A stretch of DNA of 64,000 nucleotides. Origin: Flavobacterium oreochromis (GTDB lineage: Bacteria; Bacteroidota; Bacteroidia; Flavobacteriales; Flavobacteriaceae). Positions within the stretch are counted from its first letter, which is position 1, and each line of letters begins with the position of its first letter. The translations under genes were made by a program, and so were the position numbers. The DNA is taken from the NCBI RefSeq assembly GCF_019565455.1, contig NZ_CP067377.1, forward strand, positions 3,106,001 through 3,170,000, written 5' to 3'. The notes beneath the pieces were generated by a model. That model searched no databases. It saw nothing but the letters and a program-made list of their open reading frames with translations, and was not told the origin of the DNA. Below, piece after piece: positions 49,639-59,549 of the stretch.

Positions 49639-49649
49639 AATTTAATAAA

Positions 49650-50741
49650 ATGAAGATTTCAAAACGTTATAATCGTCAAATAAGTTTAGAAGAAATAGGG
49701 GTAATAGGTCAAAAAAAATTACAATTAGCTAAAGTCCTTGTTGTTGGGGCAGGAGGGTTAGGGTGTCCTGTATTGCAAAATTTAGCAGCAATGGGAATAG
49801 GTACATTGGGTATTATAGACGGGGATCTTATAGAGGAAACTAATTTGCATAGACAGCTTTTATATACTTTTGAAGATTGTGGACAAAGCAAATCAAAAAT
49901 AGCTAAAAATGTATTAAAAAGGAGTAATCCTAACTTAGATATTCATTGTTACTCAGTGTATTTAAGTGAGTTTAATGCTTACGAATTAATTAAGCAATAT
50001 GATGTAATTGTAGATTGTACAGATGAAATTAAAATTCGCTATTTAATTAATGATATATGTTTAGTTACAAAAAAACCTTTTGTTTATGCATCTATTCATA
50101 AATTCCAAGGACAATTAAGCGTTTTTAATTATGATAATGGCCCTAGTTACAGATGTTTATTTCCAGAACAAGAAAGTAGTATTATTCCTAATTGTGTAAC
50201 AGGAGGTGTTTTAGGAGTATTACCTAATATTTTAGGAGCCATGCAAGCGTCTGAAGTTATTAAAATTATACTAAAAATAGGGAAAATAGCATCAGGAAGA
50301 GTACTGGTTTATGATTTATTATTACAAAACACTATTGAAATAGAATTTTTAAAAAATGAAAGACAAATTAAATTAGGTTATCAAAAAGGCCTAAATTTAA
50401 AGGAAACTGTTCCTCTTATTGCTGATCTAACGGGAATAGAATTTATTCAAACCTGTCAGTCTCAATCTTTATCAGAATTCAAATTTATAGATTTAAGAGA
50501 AAGATATGAAGAACCTAAGTTACCATTTCAATTTATAGAATTGATTCCTTTAAACCAATTATATGAAGTATGTAAGGATTGGGATAAAAATGGAAAAATA
50601 ATTCTTATATGCCAGAGCGGAGTTAGAAGTTCTAGCGCAAAAATTAGACTCAAAGAATTAGGTTTTAAAAATGTAAGCCAATTAAAAAAAGGAATTAACT
50701 CTATTCTTAATTTATTAGAAAATGAATACAATAAAGTATAA
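49650..50741 (+). CDS. moeB: MoeB adenylyltransferase with C-terminal rhodanese domain
   Basis: MoeB/ThiF-like enzymes adenylate the C-terminus of MoaD. Residues 1-235 are the E1-like domain: GAGGLGCPVLQNLAAMG (nucleotide loop), ETNLHRQLLY, and VDCTDEIKIRYLIND. Residues 255-363 are a rhodanese domain with the catalytic loop ICQSGVRSSSAK, which can carry the sulfur. The zinc ligands of classical MoeB look altered: the first Cys of the usual CYRCLFP is Ser (GPSYRCLFP) and a second C-x2-C is not seen. It is 363 residues and intact, and overlaps moaE by 20 bases. Confidence 0.93.
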   Translation: MKISKRYNRQISLEEIGVIGQKKLQLAKVLVVGAGGLGCPVLQNLAAMGIGTLGIIDGDLIEETNLHRQLLYTFEDCGQSKSKIAKNVLKRSNPNLDIHCYSVYLSEFNAYELIKQYDVIVDCTDEIKIRYLINDICLVTKKPFVYASIHKFQGQLSVFNYDNGPSYRCLFPEQESSIIPNCVTGGVLGVLPNILGAMQASEVIKIILKIGKIASGRVLVYDLLLQNTIEIEFLKNERQIKLGYQKGLNLKETVPLIADLTGIEFIQTCQSQSLSEFKFIDLRERYEEPKLPFQFIELIPLNQLYEVCKDWDKNGKIILICQSGVRSSSAKIRLKELGFKNVSQLKKGINSILNLLENEYNKV

Positions 50742-51161
50742 AGTATTTATTGAAGGAGCCATTCAACCTGAATTTATAGCTACTTCAATTACTAAACATC
50801 AAACTAAGACAACTATAGGAGCCCATCAAATATTTTTAGGACAAGTACGTGCAGATCTTGTTGAAAATAAGAAAGTAATAGCTATAGATTATTCTGCATA
50901 TGAGGAAATGGCAGCGGAAAAACTAAATGAAATTAGAGAAAATACTTTTCAAAAATTTAATATAACCTGCATGCATATTTATCATAGTATAGGAAAAGTA
51001 AAAGTAGGTGAAATTTGTTTATTCGTATTTGTTTCAGCACAAAGAAGGAAAATTACTTATCAAGCTTTAGAGTATATAGTTGAAGCAATAAAAAGGAAGT
51101 ACCGATTTTTGGAAAAGAAATTCTTGAGGATCAAAGTTATATATGGAAAAAAAATCAATAA
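50722..51161 (+). CDS. moaE: Molybdopterin synthase large subunit
   Basis: MoaE with MoaD makes molybdopterin from cyclic pyranopterin. It shows IGAHQIFLGQVRAD, DYSAYEEMAAEKLNEI, CMHIYHSIGKVKVGEICL and SAQRRKITYQALEYIVEAIK. As read, the frame runs on into MoaC because the A5 run 51090-51094 lacks one base. With it the C-terminus becomes KKEVPIFGKEILEDQSYIWK, a typical MoaE ending, and a stop follows at 51159-51161, two bases before the MoaC start. The corrected length is 146 residues. The apparent fusion is therefore an artefact. Confidence 0.92.
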
Positions 51162-51162
51162 A

Positions 51163-52074
51163 ATGGTAGATATAACACATAAAAGTAATTCATTACGAAC
51201 AGCTATTGCACAAGCTATTGTAAAAGTAGGAAATCAAGATACAATAGAGGCTATTATTAATAAAACAGTTCCCAAAGGAGATGTTTTCGAAGCCTCTAGA
51301 ATTGCGGGACTATTTGCAGTAAAAAACACATCAACTGCTATTCCTGATTGTCATCCTTTACCCATAGAATTTACTTCTGTATCACATCATATAGAAAATC
51401 TAAATATTTATATAACAGTTACAGTCAAAACAATTTATAAAACAGGAGTAGAAGTAGAAGCTATGCATGGAGCATCTATAGTAGCTCTTACTGTATATGA
51501 TATGCTGAAACCTATAGATAAATCAATAGAAATACAAAACATTAAATTAATTGAAAAAAAAGGAGGGAAATCAGATCTTAAAAATATTAATTATCAACTA
51601 AAAGTTGGAGTTATAGTCTGTTCTGATAGCGTTTCAGAAGGAAAAAAAACAGATTCAGCAGGAAAAATAATTATTGAAAAAATAAAAAAGCTAGGACTAG
51701 AATCTTCTTTTTACAAAATAATTCCTGATGAAATTTTAGATATTCAATCAGAAGTAATAGATTTATTTATTAATGAATTTGATCTAATTATTATAACAGG
51801 AGGCACAGGATTATCACCTCGTGATATTACGCCTGAAGCTGTAATTCCATTATTAGATAGGCGCATTTCTGGTATTGAAGAAACCATTAGAAGTTATGGA
51901 CAACAACGTACTCCTTATGCTATGTTATCCAGAAGCGTTGTAGGCTTTAAAGGTAATTCACTTATTATGGCACTGCCAGGCTCAACTAATGGAGCTGCAG
52001 AATCTATTGATGCTGTATTTCCATCTATTCTTCATCTTTTTAAAATTATAAAAGGGTTTAATCATAATCAATAA
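51163..52074 (+). CDS. Bifunctional MoaC-MogA (MoaC/MoaB) protein
   Basis: A two-domain enzyme of 303 residues. Residues 1-150 are MoaC, cyclic pyranopterin monophosphate synthase (MVDITHKSNSLRTAIAQAI, IPDCHPLPIEFTSV, GVEVEAMHGASIVALTVYDM). Residues 160-303 are a MogA/MoaB molybdopterin adenylyltransferase domain (VGVIVCSDSVSEGKKTDSAG, IITGGTGLSPRDITPEA, MALPGSTNGAAESIDAV). The pair is a known fusion in Bacteroidota. It starts two bases after the moaE stop and ends three bases before moaA. Confidence 0.93.
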   Translation: MVDITHKSNSLRTAIAQAIVKVGNQDTIEAIINKTVPKGDVFEASRIAGLFAVKNTSTAIPDCHPLPIEFTSVSHHIENLNIYITVTVKTIYKTGVEVEAMHGASIVALTVYDMLKPIDKSIEIQNIKLIEKKGGKSDLKNINYQLKVGVIVCSDSVSEGKKTDSAGKIIIEKIKKLGLESSFYKIIPDEILDIQSEVIDLFINEFDLIIITGGTGLSPRDITPEAVIPLLDRRISGIEETIRSYGQQRTPYAMLSRSVVGFKGNSLIMALPGSTNGAAESIDAVFPSILHLFKIIKGFNHNQ

Positions 52075-52077
52075 AAT

Positions 52078-53067
52078 ATGCTTACTGACAATTTTGGCCG
52101 ATTTCATAATTATTTACGGATTTCAATTACTGAAAGTTGTAATTTAAGATGTACTTATTGTATGCCTGCTGAAGGAATTAAATTAACACCTAAAGGGCAT
52201 ATCATGACAGCAGATGAAATAGTTCTAATTGCTCAAACATTTGTTGATTTTGGTATAAATAAAATTAGATTAACAGGAGGAGAACCTCTTGTAAGAAAAG
52301 ATGTAAAAGAAATTATAGAACGTCTCTCTTTACTGAATACAGAATTAACTATTACTACCAATGGTATTTTAGTAAATCAATATCTTGAAACTTTTAGAAA
52401 AGCAGGAATAGGTTCTATTAATGTTAGTTTAGATACATTACAAGAAAATAAATTTTTATCCATAACACGTAGAAACGAATTTAAAAAAGTTCTCCAAAAT
52501 ATTCAACTTTTAGTTCAAAATAATTTTCATGTAAAACTAAATGTAGTTTTAATAAAAGGATTTAATGATAATGAAATTATAGATTTTATTAATTTAACAA
52601 AATACACTAATGTGCAAGTTCGATTTATTGAATTTATGCCTTTTGATGGAAATAAATGGAATAGAGAAAAGCTAGTTGATTATCATCAAATTTTAGAAAA
52701 ATTATATACTTATTACAATCCAACAGATATTCTAAGAGAAAATGATAAACCTAATGATACAGCTAAAAACTTTAAAATAGCTAATTTTATAGGATCCTTT
52801 GCTATAATAAGTGCTGTAAGCAATCCTTTTTGCGATAATTGTAATAGAATACGATTAACAGCAGATGGAAAATTAAAGAACTGTTTATTTTCAAAATTAG
52901 AAACCCCTTTATTAGAAACTTTAAGAAAAGGGAAAACTATTATTCCCTTAATAAAACAATCAATAAGCTTGAAGCAAAAGATCAGAGGAGGCTTTGAAAC
53001 AAATGAATCATTTAATAACCCATTAAATTTTGAAGCAAATAGAAGTATGATTACTATTGGAGGTTGA
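52078..53067 (+). CDS. moaA: GTP 3',8-cyclase, radical SAM
   Basis: MoaA converts GTP to the cyclic precursor at the start of Moco synthesis. The radical-SAM cluster motif CNLRCTYC lies in SITESCNLRCTYCMPAEG near residue 20; the second [4Fe-4S] cluster is CDNCNRIRLTADGKLKNC (C-x2-C-x13-C). TGGEPLVRKDVKEII is the conserved SAM-binding turn, and the C-terminus ends TIGG, with the required Gly-Gly. It is 329 residues and intact, lying 3 bases after MoaC-MogA. Confidence 0.96.
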   Translation: MLTDNFGRFHNYLRISITESCNLRCTYCMPAEGIKLTPKGHIMTADEIVLIAQTFVDFGINKIRLTGGEPLVRKDVKEIIERLSLLNTELTITTNGILVNQYLETFRKAGIGSINVSLDTLQENKFLSITRRNEFKKVLQNIQLLVQNNFHVKLNVVLIKGFNDNEIIDFINLTKYTNVQVRFIEFMPFDGNKWNREKLVDYHQILEKLYTYYNPTDILRENDKPNDTAKNFKIANFIGSFAIISAVSNPFCDNCNRIRLTADGKLKNCLFSKLETPLLETLRKGKTIIPLIKQSISLKQKIRGGFETNESFNNPLNFEANRSMITIGG

Positions 53068-53078
53068 TTAAAAATCAA
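53064..53078. promoter_or_regulatory. FNR-like inverted repeat upstream of the first narK
   Basis: TTGATTAAAAATCAA is a perfect inverted repeat of TTGAT/ATCAA, the half-sites of FNR/CRP-family regulators, but with a 5-base spacer rather than 4. It overlaps the moaA stop codon and lies 77 bases before the first narK ATG. Chance occurrence in AT-rich DNA is possible. Confidence 0.3.
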
Positions 53079-53154
53079 TTCCTAAATTATAACTGATAAA
53101 AGTCATACAAACTCAAATAGGACATTTTTATCTTTATATAAAATTAAAAGTATT

Positions 53155-54626
53155 ATGAGCTCTTTAAAAGAATCACACAAAATTTTATTTTTAAATACAC
53201 TTGCCTTTACAATATGCTTTGCTTGTTGGACATTAAATGGTGTATTAGTAACATATCTAGTTGATAAAAGTATTTTTAATTGGAATATAGTTCAAGTAGG
53301 GTGGTTGTTAGGTATTCCTATTTTATCAGGTTCAATTTTTAGATTACCTATTGGAATTTTAACTGACAAATATGGAGGGAAAATAGTTTTTTCAACTCTT
53401 TTATTTTTATGTGCTATTCCTTTATTTGCCTTGACTACAGCCACTACATTCTCTGCATTTGCTATATTAAGTTTTTTGTTTGGATTGGTAGGAACTAGTT
53501 TTTCAGTAGGAATAGGATACACTTCAGTATGGTATCCAAAAGAATGGCAAGGTAGAGCACTGGGAATTTTTGGTATGGGAAATGCAGGTGCTGCTATAAC
53601 TACTTTTATTGCTCCTACATTATTAAACAAATTTTCAGAAACAGATGCTCAAAATGGATGGAAAATGTTACCTATAGTATATGCTATTGTTTTAGTAATA
53701 ATAGGATTAGCATTTTTAGTATTTGCTAAGAATAAGAAAATAGAAACCTCTTCTAAAACAATATCAGAGCAGTTACAACCATTAAAGAAAGTAAGAGTTT
53801 GGCGTTTTGGAATCTATTATTTTTTAGTTTTTGGCTGTTTCGTAGCCTATTCACAGTGGTTATTGCCCAACTTTATGAATGTATATCATACTAGTTTAGT
53901 AACAGGAGGATTATTTGCTACAATGTTTAGTTTACCATCTGGAGTAATCAGAGCCTTTGGAGGGTATTTATCTGACAAATTTGGAGCTAGAAAAGTAATG
54001 TATTGGGTTTTAGGATCATCAGTAATTATAAGCTTTTTGCTAATGTTTCCTAAAATGGAAATCACTACAGATGGTCCTGGAGTTTTAGCAACAACAAATG
54101 GAATCGCTCAAATACATAATAATAGTATACGAATTAATAATAAAGAACATAAAATAAATCTTAAGAAAGAAAGTCACATAAAAGAAAGTGTTCTATTACC
54201 AGTAAAATCCTCTTGGCAAGAAATTATAATTAAACAAAATCAAGAAGTAAAGAAAAAGAATTATTAGCAAAAGGAATTACACAAATTAAGTTTAGTGCTA
54301 ATATGTGGGTATACCTTCTATTAGTCATATTAATAGGAATTGCTTGGGGAATAGGGAAAGCAGCTGTATATAAACATATTCCTGAATATTTTCCTAATCA
54401 AGTAGGATTAGTAGGTGGTATGGTAGGTCTTATAGGTGGTTTAGGTGGATTTTTAGGTCCTATTATTTTTGGTTATTTACTTAACACTACAGGTTTATGG
54501 ACAAGTTCTTGGATATTTATTTTTATTATTTCAAGTATTTGTTTGATATGGATGCATAATACTATTATTAAAATTTTAAGAATAAAAACACCTGAATTTT
54601 CAAGAGATATAGAACACGATCATTAA
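53155..54626 (+). CDS. narK: NarK-type nitrate/nitrite transporter 1
   Basis: A major facilitator superfamily protein of the nitrate/nitrite porter group. It has the MFS loop RLPIGILTDKYGGK, IGYTSVWYPKEWQGRALGIF and GMGNAGAAITTF, the first nitrate-signature region, plus AFGGYLSDKFGARKVMYW. An unusual hydrophilic insert (about residues 305-385) precedes the last four helices. The A5 run 54253-54257 lacks one base; correcting it joins the C-terminal part GLVGGMVGLIGGLGG (second nitrate signature). The corrected length is 490 residues. It is followed by a second narK after 18 bases, as in NarK1-NarK2 pairs. Confidence 0.9.
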
Positions 54627-54644
54627 TAAAATAAAAAAGTAATT

Positions 54645-56237
54645 ATGAGTACTTGGTTAAATCAATGGGAACCAGAAGATGAAAAATTCTGGGAACAGAA
54701 AGGAAGTAAAATAGCATGGAAAACACTAACAATCACTACATTATCCTTAATATTATCATTTGCCTCATGGTTTATGATGAGCGTAATAGTAGTTAAGTTA
54801 CCAGGATTAGGTTTTTCATTTAATAAAGACCAATTATTTTGGTTAGCTGCTATACCGGGTATAGCAGCAGGGATTTTAAGGATTATACATACTTTTATAT
54901 TACCAATTTTTGGAACAAGACATGTAGTAGCTTTAGCTACATTTATAAAATTAATTCCAGTTGTAGGTATTGGTTTAGCCGTTATGAATACAAATACACC
55001 TTTTTGGGTATTTATGATATTGGCTTTTACAACAGGTTTTGGAGGAGGAGATTTCTCATCATATATGCCTAGTACAAATATGTTTTTTCCAAAGAGATTG
55101 AAAGGAACCGCTTTAGGTATTCAAGCAGGTATAGGAAATTTTGGTGTATCATTAGCTCAATTTGTAACCCCTATTGTTTTGAGTGTGGGACTATATGGTG
55201 CCCCTTCCTTATTTACTAATATTGATACAAAAGAAGCTAAAGAAATAGTAAGTAATACTAGTCTTGAACAACAAACGGCTATATTTGAAAAAATAGAACC
55301 TAAAAAACAAGAAGCACTTCTTGGTATTGTAAAATCTAAAATTTTAGATTCAATAAAAACAACAATTAATTCAAAAGATAATGTAATAATATTTAAAGCA
55401 TTACCTCTAAAAGCAAGAATAAAAGCTATTGTAAATGCTAATCCTAAATTAGCAGAAAAAATATTAAACGAATTAGAACCAAATAATAAAGCAGTTACAC
55501 ATAAAGAAATTTATATTCAATCTGCTGCCTTTTGGTATATTCCCTTATTAATCATATTATCCATTATAAGTTGGTTTTATTTAAGGAGTATTCCTATGAA
55601 AGCTTCAATAAAAGAACAAATGGATATTTTCAATAATAAACATACTTGGTTTTGTACTATTACTTATGTAATGACTTTTGGAACTTTTGCCGGATTATCA
55701 GCAGCTTTTCCTTTAATGATTAAATTTTTGTATGGAGACTTTCCTAATGCTCCAGATCCTTTAGCTTATGCTTTTTATGGACCACTAATTGGTTCAGCAA
55801 CACGCGTACTTTTTGGATTTATAGCAGATAAAGTAGGGGGAGCAATTTTAACAACACTTACAGGTATAGGAATCTTATTAGGTTGTATTGTTTTAGTAAG
55901 TCAAGGTCTTTTAGCGCCAACAAATATTGAACAATTCCCAACATTTGTTGGAGTTATTCTTATGATGTTCTTCTTTACAGGTATGGGAAATGCAGGTACT
56001 TTTAGACAATATCCTATTATTTTTTCAGAAAATCAACGTCAAGCAGCTGGTGTAATTGGTTGGACAGCCGCTATTGCAGCATTTGGTCCTTTTATTTTTT
56101 CAAAATTAATAGGTAATAATATTACAAGTAATGGATCAGCTAATGAGTTTTTTATAGGCGTAATCATATTTACAGCATTAGCCACCTGTATTAACTGGTA
56201 TTATTATAATAGAAAAGGTTGTGAAAGACCAAGTTAA
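54645..56237 (+). CDS. narK: NarK-type nitrate/nitrite transporter 2
   Basis: A 530-residue MFS transporter related to the previous gene, intact. It carries FGGGDFSSYMPSTNMFFPKR and LGIQAGIGNFGVSLAQF, the nitrate signature with its Gly-rich stretch, and GSATRVLFGFIADKVGG. A soluble insert of about 110 residues (roughly 185-295) rich in Lys, Glu and Ala separates helices 6 and 7. The two NarK copies may divide the tasks of proton-coupled nitrate import and nitrate/nitrite exchange. Its gene ends 18 bases before the NarI-like gene. Confidence 0.92.
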   Translation: MSTWLNQWEPEDEKFWEQKGSKIAWKTLTITTLSLILSFASWFMMSVIVVKLPGLGFSFNKDQLFWLAAIPGIAAGILRIIHTFILPIFGTRHVVALATFIKLIPVVGIGLAVMNTNTPFWVFMILAFTTGFGGGDFSSYMPSTNMFFPKRLKGTALGIQAGIGNFGVSLAQFVTPIVLSVGLYGAPSLFTNIDTKEAKEIVSNTSLEQQTAIFEKIEPKKQEALLGIVKSKILDSIKTTINSKDNVIIFKALPLKARIKAIVNANPKLAEKILNELEPNNKAVTHKEIYIQSAAFWYIPLLIILSIISWFYLRSIPMKASIKEQMDIFNNKHTWFCTITYVMTFGTFAGLSAAFPLMIKFLYGDFPNAPDPLAYAFYGPLIGSATRVLFGFIADKVGGAILTTLTGIGILLGCIVLVSQGLLAPTNIEQFPTFVGVILMMFFFTGMGNAGTFRQYPIIFSENQRQAAGVIGWTAAIAAFGPFIFSKLIGNNITSNGSANEFFIGVIIFTALATCINWYYYNRKGCERPS

Positions 56238-56255
56238 CCCTGATAAAACAGTGAT

Positions 56256-57308
56256 ATGAAGTTAAAAAATTTAAATTTTAATGCTTTATTAATAGCAACA
56301 CTATCATGTATTTTAATCATAGTGTTAGTTTATTTAGGCTCACGGAATTTACAAAATTTTGATGCAGCATTAGTTACCTACTTATTTGGAACTATATTTG
56401 CTTTTTTTGGAATTGTATATCGTACTTCAGTTTGGTTACAAAGACCGCCTACATGGATGTATTTTAAGCGCGGAATCTACTTTTTATTTACAGGTAAAGT
56501 ATTTAAACATTTAGTATTTGTAGCAAAAGAATTTATAGGAAATATTGTTTTACAAAAATTTATTTATCCCAGAGGAAAATATCGTTGGTTAGCGCACTTT
56601 ATGATTGCTATAGGTTGTATTTCTGCATTTATGATTACTATCCCTTTAACCTTTGGTTGGATTCATTTTACACTAGCCCCAGGAACAATAAACTTATATC
56701 AAGCTCATTTTTTTGGATTTGAAGTATTTTCCTTTAGACTAGGTTCAGTAATAGCCTTTTTAACTTTTCATGCACTAAACTGGTCCTCATGGTTAGTAAT
56801 TTTAGGTTCTTTATATTATCTAAGAAGACGTCTAACTAATCCAGGATTAATTGCAACTCAAACATTTGACGGTGATTTATTACCGCTCATTTTACTCATC
56901 GCTATTTCAGCAACAGGATTAGGTTTAACCTATTCATATCAGTTCATGAAAGGTTTTGCATTTGACTTTTTAGCTGTCTTACATGCAGTAACTGTAATCT
57001 TATTTTTAATATGGATTCCTTTTGGAAAATTTTTTCATATAATTCAAAGACCAGCACAAATTGGTGCTCATATTTATAAAATTGAAGGAAAAGAACAGCA
57101 AGGAATGGCCATTTGTCCACATACAAGAAACGAATTTACAACACAACTGCACGTAAATGATTTAAAAATAGTAACACGCAAATTAGGTTTTGATTTTTCA
57201 AAACCTGATGGAACTTCTCATTTAGATTTAAGTCCTGAAGGAAAACGTTCTATAATAGCACAAGCACACCTAAAAGCACGACAAGAAGGTGGAAATTTAT
57301 TTGGATAA
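56256..57308 (+). CDS. NarI-like membrane cytochrome b subunit
   Basis: A 350-residue protein with six membrane helices (about 11-30, 36-56, 110-137, 163-190, 206-228, 236-262) and a soluble C-terminal tail. Potential haem ligands are His114 (RWLAHFMIAIG), His172 (TFHALNWSSW), and His243 and His261 (LHAVTVILFLIWIPFGKFFH). The ending IPFGKFFHIIQRPAQ resembles the last helix of NarI/HdrE/DsrM-type cytochrome b subunits, which pass quinol electrons to a partner. It precedes the molybdopterin enzyme by 12 bases, so I infer it is the membrane electron carrier of the nitrate reductase. NrfD-type proteins lack this histidine pattern. Confidence 0.7.
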   Translation: MKLKNLNFNALLIATLSCILIIVLVYLGSRNLQNFDAALVTYLFGTIFAFFGIVYRTSVWLQRPPTWMYFKRGIYFLFTGKVFKHLVFVAKEFIGNIVLQKFIYPRGKYRWLAHFMIAIGCISAFMITIPLTFGWIHFTLAPGTINLYQAHFFGFEVFSFRLGSVIAFLTFHALNWSSWLVILGSLYYLRRRLTNPGLIATQTFDGDLLPLILLIAISATGLGLTYSYQFMKGFAFDFLAVLHAVTVILFLIWIPFGKFFHIIQRPAQIGAHIYKIEGKEQQGMAICPHTRNEFTTQLHVNDLKIVTRKLGFDFSKPDGTSHLDLSPEGKRSIIAQAHLKARQEGGNLFG

Positions 57309-57320
57309 AAAATAAAAAGT

Positions 57321-59536
57321 ATGGCAAAATTACCAATACCAATAGAAAAAATTATAGAAATTTTTGGTCCGCATTTAAATTATGCCCCTAAAGATGGTTA
57401 TATAGGAAGAGATGAACCAGATGATGTTGTAGAAACACATTGTTGTTTTTGTGGTATGCAATGCGGAATTAAACTTTTAGTAAAAGATAATAAAGTAGTA
57501 GGTTTTGACCCTTGGAAAGAATTTCCATTTAATGAAGGAAGATTATGCCCTAAAGGTGTTCAAAGATACCTCCAAAATAATCACCCAGATCGTTTATTAA
57601 ACCCAATGCTTCGAGTAGAAAATAAAGGTTTTATTAATACCACTTGGGAAGATGCTATGAGTAAAACCGTATCTGAAATAAAAAGAATTCAAAATACGTA
57701 TGGAAATGATGCTTTTTCCATGCTTTCAGGGGTTTCTTTAACTAATGAAAAAAGTTACTTAGTTGGAAAATTTGCTCGTGTAGCACTTAAAACTAAAAAT
57801 TTAGATTATAATGGACGCTTGTGCATGGTAAGTGCAGGAGCAGGTAATAAAAAAGCCTTTGGTCTAGATAGAGGCTCTAATAATTATACTGATTTAGAAC
57901 ATGCAGAAGTTATAATTGTAGCTGGAGCTAATGTTAGTGAAACATTCCCTACATTAACCCATTGGATATGGAAAGCAAGAGATAATGGAGCTAAATTAAT
58001 AGTTGTTGACCCTAGAGTAATTCCATTAGCTCGTACCGCTGATATTCATCTTGATGTATTACCTGGAACAGATTCAGCTTTATATGGAGCTATGTTAAAA
58101 TATTTAGTTGATCATGATATGCTTGATCATGATTTTATTAATAATCATACCTCAGGCTTTCAAGAAACGATAGATGCAGTTAAAGATTATACCTTAGATT
58201 GGGCAGAACAAATAACAGGTATCAAAAAAGAAAAAATAGAAGCAGCAGCTAAACTTTGGGGAAAAGCCAAAACTTCGTTTTTATTACATGCTAGAGGAAT
58301 TGAACACCATTCAAAAGGAGTTGATAATGTTTTAGGCTGTATTAATCTTGTTTTAGCTACTGGTAGAATTGGAAAACCTTATTGTGGATATGCTACCATT
58401 ACAGGTCAAGGAAATGGACAAGGAGGAAGAGAACATGGACATAAATGTGATCAATTACCAGGTAATAGAGATATTGAAAACCCTGAACACAGAAAATATA
58501 TTTCAGATATTTGGGGAATTAATGAAGCTGACTTACCAGGAAAAGGACTCTCAGCTTATGAAATTATTGAAGCTATTCACAGAGGAGAAATAAAAGGCTT
58601 ACTTTCTATTTGTTTTAATCCCTTAGTTTCTTTACCTAATAGTAATTATGTCCGTGAAGCCTTAGAAAAACTAGAATTTTATGTATGTATAGATTTCTTT
58701 TTAAACGAAACAGCTCGACACGCTAATATTGTTTTAGCAGGATCATTACAAGAAGAAGAAGATGGTACAACTACTTCAGCAGAAGGTAGAGTAATTAGAA
58801 TTAGACAGGCTGTAACTCCTCCAGGAAATGCTCGTAAAGATTCTGAAATACTCCTAGAATTAGCTGATCGGTTAGGAGTTAAAAATAAATTTTCTTTTGA
58901 AAATAGTGAAGCAATATTTAATGAATTAAGAATTGCTTCTAAAGGAGGGACCGCTGATTATTACGGAATTAGTTATAAAAAATAGAAGAAAACATGGGCA
59001 TATTTTGGCCATGTCCTTCAGATGATCATCCTGGTACACCTAGACTTTGGGAAGATAAAAAATTTAAAACTCCAGATGGAAGAGCTCATTTTAATCCAGC
59101 TCCTTATAAATTACCAGGAGAAGTAACAGATACACAATATCCAATTACATTAACAACAGGAAGAGTTGTTTCACAATACTTAAGTGGTACACAAACTAGA
59201 AGAATAGGTAAATTAGTAGACCAATATCCAGAACCATTATTAGAAATACATCCAGAATTAGCAAGAAAATATAATATTCAAGAACGCGAATTGGTAAAAG
59301 TTTCTACCCGCCGAGGTGAAGGTATATTTCCAGCAAATATTGTAGAAACTATTCGGAAAGATACTGTATTCATTCCTTACCATTGGCCAGGAGAAAAATC
59401 AGCTAATCTACTTACACCTGGAACTTTAGACCCCATATCAAAGATTCCTGAATTTAAAGTATCAGCTTGTAAATTAGAGCCTTTAAAAGAGATAGCTCCT
59501 AATTCATCAATTACAAAAGCTTATGCAAGTAAATAA
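57321..59536 (+). CDS. Molybdopterin nitrate reductase catalytic subunit (Nas/Nap type)
   Basis: A molybdopterin oxidoreductase related to NasA/NasC, NarB and NapA. The N-terminal [4Fe-4S] motif is C41-x2-C44-x3-C48-x27-C76 ([12 protein letters not shown] and GRLCPKG). The Mo ligand is Cys168 in [13 protein letters not shown], the type seen in periplasmic and assimilatory enzymes, not the Asp of Nar[21 protein letters not shown] is a strongly conserved cofactor loop. The A6 run 58977-58982 lacks one base; correcting it gives 738 residues, including the C-terminal cofactor-binding domain with [19 protein letters not shown]. No Tat signal is present, so the enzyme is probably cytoplasmic. A formate dehydrogenase cannot be ruled out, but the two NarK genes favour nitrate. 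Confidence 0.87.
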
Positions 59537-59549
59537 ATTATAAGAAATT

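Noticed and set aside
50722..52074. Novel three-domain MoaE-MoaC-MogA fusion enzyme
   Set aside because: One added base at 51090-51094 restores a standard MoaE end and stop just before a normal MoaC start; the fusion depends on a homopolymer error.
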